From the NCBI GenBank assembly GCA_026387215.1, contig JAPLMC010000009.1, positions 2,588-18,770 on the forward strand: a DNA stretch of 16,183 nucleotides. Reading direction: 5' to 3'. Under the pieces are notes generated by a model. That model was not told where the DNA came from and made no database searches. It saw nothing but the letters and a program-made list of their open reading frames with translations. Position numbers and translations under genes: made by a program. Numbering within the stretch: the first letter of the stretch is position 1; each line of letters opens with the position of its first letter. This DNA comes from Candidatus Omnitrophota bacterium. GTDB taxonomy: Bacteria > Omnitrophota > Gorgyraeia > Gorgyraeales > Gorgyraeaceae. This document shows, in pieces, positions 6,919 to 13,451 of the stretch.

Positions 6919-8091
6919 ATGAATAAAAAAGTTGTTCTTGCTTATTCAGGTGGATTGGATACATCTGTTGCAGTGGCGTGGCTTGCCGACAAAGGTTATG
7001 ACGTAATTGCCTATATGGCTGATGTGGGTCAGGGCGGGGATTATGATAAATTAAAGAAAAGGGCCATGCTGGCAGGCGCTTCAAAAGTTATCGTTGAAGA
7101 TCTTAAGAAAGAGTTTGCGAATGACTTTGCTTTTATGTCTTTAAAATCAGGCGCAGTTTATGAATCCAGGTATCTTCTGGCAACAGCGCTTTCTAGGCCT
7201 ATTATCGCAAAAGGCCTTGTGAAAGCTGCGAAGAAGGAAAAAGCGGATTCTGTTGCGCATGGCTGCACAGGAAAAGGAAATGATCAGGTGAGGTTTGAGG
7301 TAACAGTTATGGCCCTTGCGCCTGAATTAAAGATAATAGCCCCTCTCAGGGAATGGCATATGTATTCTAGAGAAGAAGAGATAGAATACGCTAAAGAAAA
7401 TAATATACAGATAGATACCACAAAGAAAAGCCCTTACAGCTTGGATAAAAATATCTGGGGCATGAGCATAGAATGCGGTATATTGGAAGACCCATGGAAT
7501 GAGCCGCCCGAAGACGCTTATCAAATGACAGTGGGCCCTGATAAAGCGCCTTCAAAACCTACGTATGTAGAGATTGAATTCGAAAAAGGAGTGCCTGTTA
7601 AGCTTAACGGAAAAAAGCATGATCCGGTTACTCTGGTGCTGAAATTAAATGAGATAGGCGGCAAACATGGGGTCGGAAGGACTGATCTGGTGGAGAATAG
7701 ACTTGTCGGAATAAAATCAAGAGAGATCTACGAAGCGCCAGGGGCGTGGATTTTATATAATGCTCACAAAGACCTGGAAAGCCTTGTGCTAGACAGAGAA
7801 CTTCTACATTTTAAAGAAAGTATGGCTTTGAAATACGCGGATATTATTTATTATGGGTTATGGTTTACGCCTTTAAAAAAGGCATTGGATGCATTTATAA
7901 ATGAAACGCAAAAACATGTTGCAGGTACTGTAAAAGTAAAATTATTAAAAGGCGTTGCGAGCGTTGTTTCCAGGAAATCGCCGTATTCATTATACAATAA
8001 AGAGATGGCAACATACGACAAGGGCGATAAATTTGACAGATCTATAGCAGAAGGATTTATAAAGGTATGGGGCATGCCGTATAAGAAATAA
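6919..8091 (+). CDS. argG: Argininosuccinate synthase
   Basis: ArgG condenses citrulline and aspartate using ATP to form argininosuccinate. The 390-residue protein is of normal length. It carries the ATP-pyrophosphatase loop AYSGGLDTS (8-16), HGCTGKGNDQVRFE, the KKSPYSLDKNIWG segment with GMSIECGILEDPWNEPPEDAY, and GIKSREIYEAPGA. AAGGGG lies 6 nt before the ATG. It follows argF by 12 nt. Copy B of the 88-bp repeat begins directly after its TAA stop. Confidence 0.96.
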   Translation: MNKKVVLAYSGGLDTSVAVAWLADKGYDVIAYMADVGQGGDYDKLKKRAMLAGASKVIVEDLKKEFANDFAFMSLKSGAVYESRYLLATALSRPIIAKGLVKAAKKEKADSVAHGCTGKGNDQVRFEVTVMALAPELKIIAPLREWHMYSREEEIEYAKENNIQIDTTKKSPYSLDKNIWGMSIECGILEDPWNEPPEDAYQMTVGPDKAPSKPTYVEIEFEKGVPVKLNGKKHDPVTLVLKLNEIGGKHGVGRTDLVENRLVGIKSREIYEAPGAWILYNAHKDLESLVLDRELLHFKESMALKYADIIYYGLWFTPLKKALDAFINETQKHVAGTVKVKLLKGVASVVSRKSPYSLYNKEMATYDKGDKFDRSIAEGFIKVWGMPYKK

Positions 8092-8210
8092 AGGCAAAGG
8101 CCGAAAATAGGCAGGTTTTAATCTGCCTATTTATGAAGGCCTTTGCGACAAAATTGTAGTGCAGACAATAACAGCTTATAGCAGCTGTAGGGCACACTTT
8201 AGTGTGCCAA
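8092..8210 (+). repeat. 88-bp composite repeat, copy B, with a 31-nt insertion (argG/argH)
   Basis: This copy starts on the first base after the argG stop. It matches copies A and C except for a few substitutions and a 31-nt insertion at 8160-8190, between the TGTAG and the GGCACAC hairpin. The insertion ends by repeating TGTAG, as a target-site duplication would. It also carries its own small hairpin: ACAGCT (8171-8176), TATAGC, AGCTGT (8183-8188). A C-to-T change in the inner stem keeps a G-U pair. The argH ATG lies 23 nt past the repeat. Confidence 0.88.
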
Positions 8211-8233
8211 TTGATCTGCCAGAAAAGGCGTAT

Positions 8234-9052
8234 ATGAAAAATAAATTATGGGGCGGAAGATTTAGCAAAAAAACAAATCCTTTAGTGGAAGAATTTACAA
8301 AGTCAATCCAGTTTGATAAAAAATTAGCTGAATATGACTGCATTGGCAGTATTGCGCATGCTAAAATGCTTGGTAAGTGTAATATTATACCTAAAAAAGA
8401 TGCGGCCAAGATTATTTCCGGCTTGAATTTCATTTTAAGCCAAATTAAAAAAGGGTTATTTAAGATTGACTATTCTGTGGAGGATATTCATACTCTCATA
8501 CAGAATGCATTGGATAAAAAAATAGGTAAATCAGCTGGGATGCTTCATACCGCGAGAAGCAGGAATGATCAAGTATCTCTTGATATCAGGATGTATTGTA
8601 AAGAAGAAATAAATTCTATAGTTGGGCTGATAAATGGCCTCAAATCTTCAATAAAAGGATTTTCAAAAAAAAATATAGATGTGATAGTACCGGGCTTTAC
8701 ACATCTTCAAAATGCCCAGCCAATACTGCTGAGCCATCAAATGCTGGCTTATTGCCAGATGCTGGATAGAGATATAGACAGGCTTAATGATTGCAAGAAA
8801 AGGGTTGATGTTTTACCTCTCGGATCATGCGCGATAAGCGGCACAAGCTTAGCGATAGACAGAAATTTTGTAGCCAAAGAGCTTGGCTTCTCAAAGGTTT
8901 CTTCCAATAGCATGGATGCTGTGAGCGATAGGGATTTTGTTATAGAAATTATCTCCAGCCTAGCAATTTTGGGGGATGCATCTTTCCAGGCTTTCAGAAG
9001 ATATTATTATCTGGAATTCTCAGGGCTACGGCCTTGTAGATATAGGAGATGA
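8234..9052 (+). CDS. argH: Argininosuccinate lyase, N-terminal part (frameshifted)
   Basis: ArgH splits argininosuccinate into arginine and fumarate. This frame gives LWGGRFSKK at the N-terminus, SVEDIHTLIQ (81-90), HTARSRNDQV (105-114), GFTHLQNAQPILLSHQ and VSDRDFVIE. It then loses homology after ISSLAILG and stops at 9050-9052. The family continuation, HLSRLSEDIIIW, is in another frame starting at 8976, immediately after a run of five Gs (8971-8975). Deleting one G would join the two frames into a 453-residue protein, the usual length. ATG 8234 is chosen because the upstream frame (from 8159) only reads through the repeat, giving the spurious CRAHFSVP peptide. As written the enzyme is broken; an assembly or sequencing indel is an equally good explanation. 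Confidence 0.88.
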   Translation: MKNKLWGGRFSKKTNPLVEEFTKSIQFDKKLAEYDCIGSIAHAKMLGKCNIIPKKDAAKIISGLNFILSQIKKGLFKIDYSVEDIHTLIQNALDKKIGKSAGMLHTARSRNDQVSLDIRMYCKEEINSIVGLINGLKSSIKGFSKKNIDVIVPGFTHLQNAQPILLSHQMLAYCQMLDRDIDRLNDCKKRVDVLPLGSCAISGTSLAIDRNFVAKELGFSKVSSNSMDAVSDRDFVIEIISSLAILGDASFQAFRRYYYLEFSGLRPCRYRR

Positions 9053-9596
9053 ATTCTCTACAGGCTCAAGCATGATGCCGCAGAAGAAAAATCCTGATGT
9101 CTTAGAGTTGGTAAGAGGTAAATGCGGAACGCTTTACGGTAGCCTAGTGGAGATTATGACTGTGATGAAAGGCCTGCCGCTTACATATAACAGGGATATG
9201 CAGCTGGATAAGGAACCTTTATTTAAATCAATAGACGTTACAGGAAGTTCTCTGAAGATTTTAACAGAGTTGTTTAAGAACCTGAAGGTTAATGAAGGCA
9301 GGGCGAGTGAACTTTTACAGGACGAATCTATATACGCAACAGACATAATGGAATATCTTATAAAAAAAGGTATTTCATTAACAGATAGCCATAATATCGT
9401 AGGCAAGATTGTCGCGTACGCTTTAGATAGGAAACTGAAATTATCCGAGGTCCCATTAAGAGACCTTAGATTTTTCAGTTCAAAATTTAATAAGGATGTT
9501 TACGAACTTTTGGACGCTAAAAAATCAGTAAATTTGAAAAATTCTTTTGGCGGCACAAGCCCTAAACAGGTAAGGAAGCAATTAAAAAATGCATGA
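8976..9596 (+). CDS. argH: Argininosuccinate lyase, C-terminal part (frameshifted)
   Basis: This frame carries the rest of ArgH: HLSRLSEDIIIWNSQGYG, the signature loop GSSMMPQKKNPDVLE with the catalytic serine, NRDMQLDKEPLF, and the C-terminal GGTSPKQVRKQL. The ATG at 8976 encodes a methionine internal to the family alignment and has no ribosome binding site of its own, so this is not an independent gene. The 3' end overlaps the lysA start by 8 nt (9589-9596). That overlap suggests translational coupling and shows that the boundary to the lysine genes is tight. Confidence 0.88.
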   Translation: MHLSRLSEDIIIWNSQGYGLVDIGDEFSTGSSMMPQKKNPDVLELVRGKCGTLYGSLVEIMTVMKGLPLTYNRDMQLDKEPLFKSIDVTGSSLKILTELFKNLKVNEGRASELLQDESIYATDIMEYLIKKGISLTDSHNIVGKIVAYALDRKLKLSEVPLRDLRFFSSKFNKDVYELLDAKKSVNLKNSFGGTSPKQVRKQLKNA

Positions 9597-9840
9597 TTTT
9601 AATTACAAGCATAATAATCTTTATTGCGAATCGGTAAATATAGAGGAACTTGTCAAGAAATATGGCACGCCGCTTTATGTTTACAGCCGTAATACGCTTG
9701 TAAGCCATTACAAAAAAATAAAAGAGGCATTTAGCTCTGTCGATCCATTGATATGTTTTTCAATGAAGGCTAATTCAAATCGTCGGGAAAACAGAAAAAG
9801 AAATAGAAACAGCTATAAGACACCATATATTTTTCTTTAA
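9589..9840 (+). pseudogene. lysA: Diaminopimelate decarboxylase, N-terminal remnant
   Basis: LysA is a PLP enzyme that decarboxylates meso-diaminopimelate to lysine. This frame reads well through GTPLYVYSRNTL and the PLP-lysine segment CFSMKANSN (Lys60). It then abruptly becomes unrelated basic sequence from about 9782 and stops at 9838-9840. The next conserved block, VGKTEKEIETAI, is in another frame starting at 9782. The roughly 40 residues that normally separate KANSN from GVGKT, including the DVVSGGEL motif, are absent. The sequence has therefore lost a segment not divisible by three. The start overlaps argH by 8 nt. Confidence 0.85.
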
Positions 9841-10723
9841 CGTTGAATCGATTCCTGAGCTCGAGCTGATAAATAAAGTAGCTGGAAGACTTGGTATTCG
9901 GCAGAAGGTAGCGATCCGCGTTAACCCTGATATAAAAGCACGAACCCATAGGTATATTACAACAGGTCATGGCGAGAATAAATTCGGTGTTGATTTTAAA
10001 ACAGCAAAAAAAATATTTCTTGAGGGAAGTAGGTATAAAAATCTGAACATATCAGGCGTTCATATACATATTGGTTCACAGATAATGGAAGACGAGCCTT
10101 TTGTAAGGGCTATAGAAAGGATAGTGGATTTTATAAAAGACCTGGAAACCCATGACGTAGGCGTAAGATGGCTTAATATAGGCGGCGGTCTTGGGATAAT
10201 TTATTCCAAAGAAAAGCCGCAGACTGCCAAAGAATATGCAACTTCAGTGCTACCTATTCTTAAAAATATAAAAGCTAATATTATCTTAGAGCCCGGCAGA
10301 TTTATTGTAGGTAACGCGGGAGCACTTATAACAAGAGTTCAATACATAAAAGAAACCCCCAGCAAAAACTTTGCGATAGTGGACGCTGGGATGAATGATC
10401 TTATAAGGCCTAGCCTTTACGGGGCGTATCATGAAATATTGCCTGTAAGGTCACATTCTTATTCAGATTCAAAAGACATCAGGGTTTTTGATGTGGTTGG
10501 CCCTATATGTGAAAGTGGAGATTTTTTAGGCAAGAATAGAAAATTTATAGGTCTTAAAAGCGGAGATTTATTAAGCGTCATGGGCGCAGGAGCGTATGGC
10601 TTTAGCATGTCCAGCAATTATAATTCAAGGCCTAGAGCTAGCGAAGTAATGGTAGAAGGCTCTAAAGCAAAACTCATAAGGCGCAGAGAAACATACGAAG
10701 ACCTAATACGTACAGAAATCTAA
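9782..10723 (+). pseudogene. lysA: Diaminopimelate decarboxylase, C-terminal part
   Basis: From 9782 this frame carries the remainder of LysA: VGKTEKEIETAI, FNVESIPELELI, RVNPDIKARTHRYITTG with NKFGV, GVHIHIGSQI, LNIGGGLG, LEPGRFIVGNAG, the substrate-binding CESGDFLG and GAYGFSMSSNYNSRPRASEV. The first possible ATG is at 10085, deep inside the barrel domain, so translation of this part alone would give a non-functional 212-residue piece. Together with the N-terminal remnant about 377 residues are encoded, against about 415-420 in the family, which matches an internal loss of roughly 40 codons. All catalytic elements of the C-terminal domain look intact. The loss therefore looks recent, or is an assembly artefact. 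Confidence 0.85.
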
Positions 10724-10728
10724 AGATG

Positions 10729-10771
10729 TTGACATTCTGACAATGTCACTTTTGTAAAGTTTATGGGGATT
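10729..10771 (+). repeat. 43-nt repeat, copy 1 (lysA/dapF)
   Basis: It is identical to 12593-12635 at 41 of 43 positions. It contains the palindrome TGACATT (10730-10736), CTGAC, AATGTCA (10742-10748). It begins 5 nt after the lysA stop and ends 7 nt before the dapF ATG. Its terminal GGGGAT may serve as the dapF ribosome binding site, since nothing better is nearby. TTGACA (10729-10734) followed after 18 nt by TGTAAA would be a weak promoter. Confidence 0.85.
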
Positions 10772-10778
10772 TGGATAA

Positions 10779-11615
10779 ATGGAACAGTTGAATTTTACGA
10801 AAATGGTAGGCGCGGGGAATGACTTTGTGGTAATTGATAATGTTTTAAAGGTCAAGAGCCAAGCGTTTAAAGGTTTTGAAAAAATCGCTAAAAAAATATG
10901 CAACAGGAAAACCGGAATAGGTTCTGATGGAGTGCTGGTTTTGGAAAAGTCGAAAAGGGCAGATTTTAGAATGAGGATATTTAATGCAGACGGAAGCGAA
11001 GCAGAGATGTGCGGGAACGGGCTGCGCTGCGCGATATTATATTCAAGAATGCATGGGTGCACCAGTAAAAGAGTAAAGGTAGAAACAAAAGCTGGAATAT
11101 ATGAAGGAGATATAACCGGCAAGGACAGAGTTAGAGTTAAAATGGAAGAGCCTAAGGATTTAAGGTCAGGCTTTTCAATAGATGTAAGTGGCAAAAAAAT
11201 AAGAGCAAATTTTATAAATACAGGCGTGCCTCATGCAGTGGTGTTTGTGGAAGGGCTAGATAAGATAGATGTAGGTATAGTAGGTTCAGAAATAAGGCAT
11301 CATGATGAGTTTAAGCCAAAAGGCGCTAATGTAGATTTTGTAGAGATTGTAAATAGCAAGAATATAAAAATGCGGACTTACGAAAGAGGAGTGGAAGGCG
11401 AGACCTTTGCATGTGGCACAGGTGCTGTGGCGTCGGCAATAATGACAGCTTTAAGCTCACAGTTTAATAAAGCCCATAGCTTGAATCTGAAGATAAACGT
11501 GCATACTTTAGGCGGGATTTTAAAGGTAGAGTTTCAAAAGATAGATAATAAAATAAAAAACGTTTACCTTGAAGGCGAAACAAAGGAAGTATTTAAAGGT
11601 AATATTATATTATAA
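10779..11615 (+). CDS. dapF: Diaminopimelate epimerase
   Basis: DapF converts LL-diaminopimelate to the meso form, which is used both for peptidoglycan and by LysA. It needs no cofactor and works with two cysteines, both visible: Cys78 in NADGSEAEMCGNGLRC and Cys212 in FACGTGAVAS. The protein is 278 residues, normal for the family, with MVGAGNDFVVID near the N-terminus and the INTGVPHAVVF segment in the middle. The gene starts directly after the 43-nt repeat, and its TAA is followed at once by copy C of the 88-bp repeat. It supplies the epimerisation that must follow DapL in this pathway. Confidence 0.95.
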   Translation: MEQLNFTKMVGAGNDFVVIDNVLKVKSQAFKGFEKIAKKICNRKTGIGSDGVLVLEKSKRADFRMRIFNADGSEAEMCGNGLRCAILYSRMHGCTSKRVKVETKAGIYEGDITGKDRVRVKMEEPKDLRSGFSIDVSGKKIRANFINTGVPHAVVFVEGLDKIDVGIVGSEIRHHDEFKPKGANVDFVEIVNSKNIKMRTYERGVEGETFACGTGAVASAIMTALSSQFNKAHSLNLKINVHTLGGILKVEFQKIDNKIKNVYLEGETKEVFKGNIIL

Positions 11616-11703
11616 AGGCAAAGGCCGAGAATAGGCAGGTTTTAACCTGCCTATTTATGAAGGCCTTTGCGACAATATTGTAGGGCACACTTTAGTGTGC
11701 CAA
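11616..11703 (+). repeat. 88-bp composite repeat, copy C (dapF/dapA)
   Basis: This copy starts on the base after the dapF TAA, has the same orientation as A and B, and differs from A at 3 of 88 positions. It has the same outer stem (GCAAAGGCC/GGCCTTTGC), inner stem and terminal GGCACAC/GTGTGCC hairpin. It ends one base before TGGAGGA, the dapA ribosome binding site, leaving only 11 nt to the dapA ATG. Read in the dapA frame, its 3' end encodes CRAHFSVP. Confidence 0.9.
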
Positions 11704-11714
11704 TGGAGGACGAT

Positions 11715-12587
11715 ATGTTTGAAGGCGCAATGGTGGCTTTGGTAACGCCGTTTAAAAAAGAAAAAGTTGACGAAAAGAAATTAGCGGAGCTCGTAGAGTT
11801 TCATATAAAAAACGGGACAAGCGGTATCGTGCCGTGCGGTACAACAGGCGAATCCGCAACTCTTTCTTATGAAGAGCATGACAGGGTTATAGAGGTTGTA
11901 ATAGAAGCGGCAAATAAAAGGATTCCTATTATCGCTGGAACAGGCTCGAACAGCACTTCTGAAGCGCTGATGCTTACAAAACACGCAAAACGCTCAGGAG
12001 CAGATGCATCGTTACAGGTTTCGCCTTATTATAATAAGCCTACGCAGGAAGGACTTTACAGGCATTTTAAGACAATTGCGGAAGGATCTGATCTTCCGAT
12101 GATCGTGTATAATATTGCTTCAAGGACAGGCGTGAATATTGAGCCTGAGACAATGGAAAGGATAAGTAAAGTAAAAAATATAGTAGGGGTTAAAGAATCT
12201 AGCGGTAATTTAGAACAGATGGCTAGGATACGTTATTTGTGCGGGGATAAATTTGACCTTATTTCAGGCGATGATGGTTTGACGTTGCCTGTTCTTTCAA
12301 TAGGCGGGACAGGCGTTATTTCAGTTGTGAATAATATTGTGCCAAAAGACGTTTCAGATATGGTGGCTAAATTTAAAAAAGGCGACATTGAAGGCGCAAG
12401 GAAATTACATTATAAACTTTTGCCTCTTATAAAGGCAGTGTTTTTAGAAACAAATCCGATACCTGTTAAGACAGCTTTGAGTCTTATGGGCATGATAGAA
12501 CCTGACTTAAGGCTGCCTTTGTGTCCAATGTCTGAGGTAAATTTAGAAAAACTCAAAAAAGCTCTTAATGACTACGAGTTGCTTTAA
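11715..12587 (+). CDS. dapA: 4-hydroxy-tetrahydrodipicolinate synthase
   Basis: DapA condenses pyruvate with aspartate semialdehyde, the first step specific to DAP and lysine. From ATG 11715 the protein has 290 residues (292 in E. coli). It shows PCGTTGESATL (40-50), SPYYNKPTQEGLY (103-115), the catalytic tyrosine in VYNIASRTG (Tyr132) and the Schiff-base lysine in GVKESSGN (Lys160). ATG 11715 is preferred because GGAGGA lies 4 nt before it; the upstream in-frame ATG at 11667 is inside the repeat. Feedback sensitivity to lysine cannot be judged from what I see. Confidence 0.95.
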   Translation: MFEGAMVALVTPFKKEKVDEKKLAELVEFHIKNGTSGIVPCGTTGESATLSYEEHDRVIEVVIEAANKRIPIIAGTGSNSTSEALMLTKHAKRSGADASLQVSPYYNKPTQEGLYRHFKTIAEGSDLPMIVYNIASRTGVNIEPETMERISKVKNIVGVKESSGNLEQMARIRYLCGDKFDLISGDDGLTLPVLSIGGTGVISVVNNIVPKDVSDMVAKFKKGDIEGARKLHYKLLPLIKAVFLETNPIPVKTALSLMGMIEPDLRLPLCPMSEVNLEKLKKALNDYELL

Positions 12588-12592
12588 TAAAC

Positions 12593-12635
12593 TTGACATT
12601 CTTACAATGTCACTTTTGTCAAGTTTATGGGGATT
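12593..12635 (+). repeat. 43-nt repeat, copy 2 (dapA/dapB)
   Basis: Second copy, 41 of 43 positions identical to 10729-10771. TGACATT (12594-12600) can pair with AATGTCA (12606-12612). Alternatively ATAAACTTGACA (12587-12598) can form a perfect 12-bp stem with TGTCAAGTTTAT (12617-12628). The two pairings share TGACA and exclude each other. The 12-bp stem starts on the last base of the dapA stop. The dapB ribosome binding site AAGGAG follows at 12640-12645. No U-tract is present. Confidence 0.85.
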
Positions 12636-12652
12636 ATAAAAGGAGACGATAA

Positions 12653-13393
12653 ATGATAAAGATTGTTATAAGCGGGATATCTGGCAAAATGGGGGCTAGG
12701 ATTGGAATTCTTGCCAGTCAGGATAAAAATTTTGAAATAGCAGGCGCTCTAGAAGCTTCTTCCAGTCAAGTAATCGGCAATGATATAGGGGAAAATCTTG
12801 CGATTGGTAAAATAGGCAAAAAGATAGAATCTGATTTTAATAAGATTGCGCCTTCTTGCGATGTTTTGATAGAATTTACCGGTATTTCTTCTACTATGGA
12901 ACATCTTGATATTGAAAAAAAAAATAAAAAATCAATGGTAATAGGGACAACTGGATTTTCTGCAGATGAAGCAGAAAAAATAAAAGAAGCCTCTAAAAAA
13001 ATACCTATTGTATTTTCCCCAAATATGAGCATAGGCGCAAATCTGATGTTCAAGATTACAGAAGAAGTAGCTAGAGCATTAGGAGAAAATTACGAGGCAG
13101 AGATAATAGAATTCCACCATAACCAGAAAAAAGATGCCCCTAGCGGGACTGCTAAAAGATTAGGAGAAGCTGTTTTTAAAGTAAAAGGTAAAATACCTCC
13201 AATACATTCTGTGAGGTTGGGCGATATAGTAGGAGACCACACTGTTATATTTGCCGGTATTGGCGAAAGGATAGAACTTACGCATAAGGCTCATTCAAGA
13301 GATGCGTTTGCAAAAGGCGCTTTGGACGCGGCAAAATTTTTAGCCGATAAAAAATCAGGGTTTTATACTATGGCAGATGTAATAAAAAAATAA
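12653..13393 (+). CDS. dapB: 4-hydroxy-tetrahydrodipicolinate reductase
   Basis: DapB reduces the DapA product to tetrahydrodipicolinate with NAD(P)H. The 246-residue protein is on the short side (273 in E. coli), like many non-proteobacterial forms. It has the N-terminal dinucleotide loop GISGKMG (8-14), FTGISSTMEHL, the FSPNMSIGANLM segment, and the catalytic block HHNQKKDAPSGTA (His155-His156, substrate lysine nearby). AAGGAG lies 7 nt before the ATG. It lies between dapA and dapL, so three consecutive pathway steps are adjacent. Confidence 0.95.
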   Translation: MIKIVISGISGKMGARIGILASQDKNFEIAGALEASSSQVIGNDIGENLAIGKIGKKIESDFNKIAPSCDVLIEFTGISSTMEHLDIEKKNKKSMVIGTTGFSADEAEKIKEASKKIPIVFSPNMSIGANLMFKITEEVARALGENYEAEIIEFHHNQKKDAPSGTAKRLGEAVFKVKGKIPPIHSVRLGDIVGDHTVIFAGIGERIELTHKAHSRDAFAKGALDAAKFLADKKSGFYTMADVIKK

Positions 13394-13451
13394 AAATCAA
13401 AAAGTTTCAGATAGTAGATTACGAGTATCAGGTAAAAAAAGGAGAAATGTT

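Noticed and set aside
8960..8990. Programmed +1 frameshift in argH
   Set aside because: There is no recognisable shift signal, only a G homopolymer where a one-base indel is expected.
10729..10758. Internal promoter for dapF (TTGACA, 18 nt, TGTAAA)
   Set aside because: The -10 match is only 4 of 6, the second copy is worse, and the -35 match lies inside a palindrome. It is mentioned only as a possibility.
10724..10778. Lysine riboswitch or T-box in the lysA/dapF or dapA/dapB gaps
   Set aside because: Both gaps are under 70 nt, far shorter than a lysine riboswitch, and show no T-box sequence.
4666..11703. The repeated 88-bp units as a CRISPR array
   Set aside because: Copies are kilobases apart with genes between them and have no spacers or cas genes.
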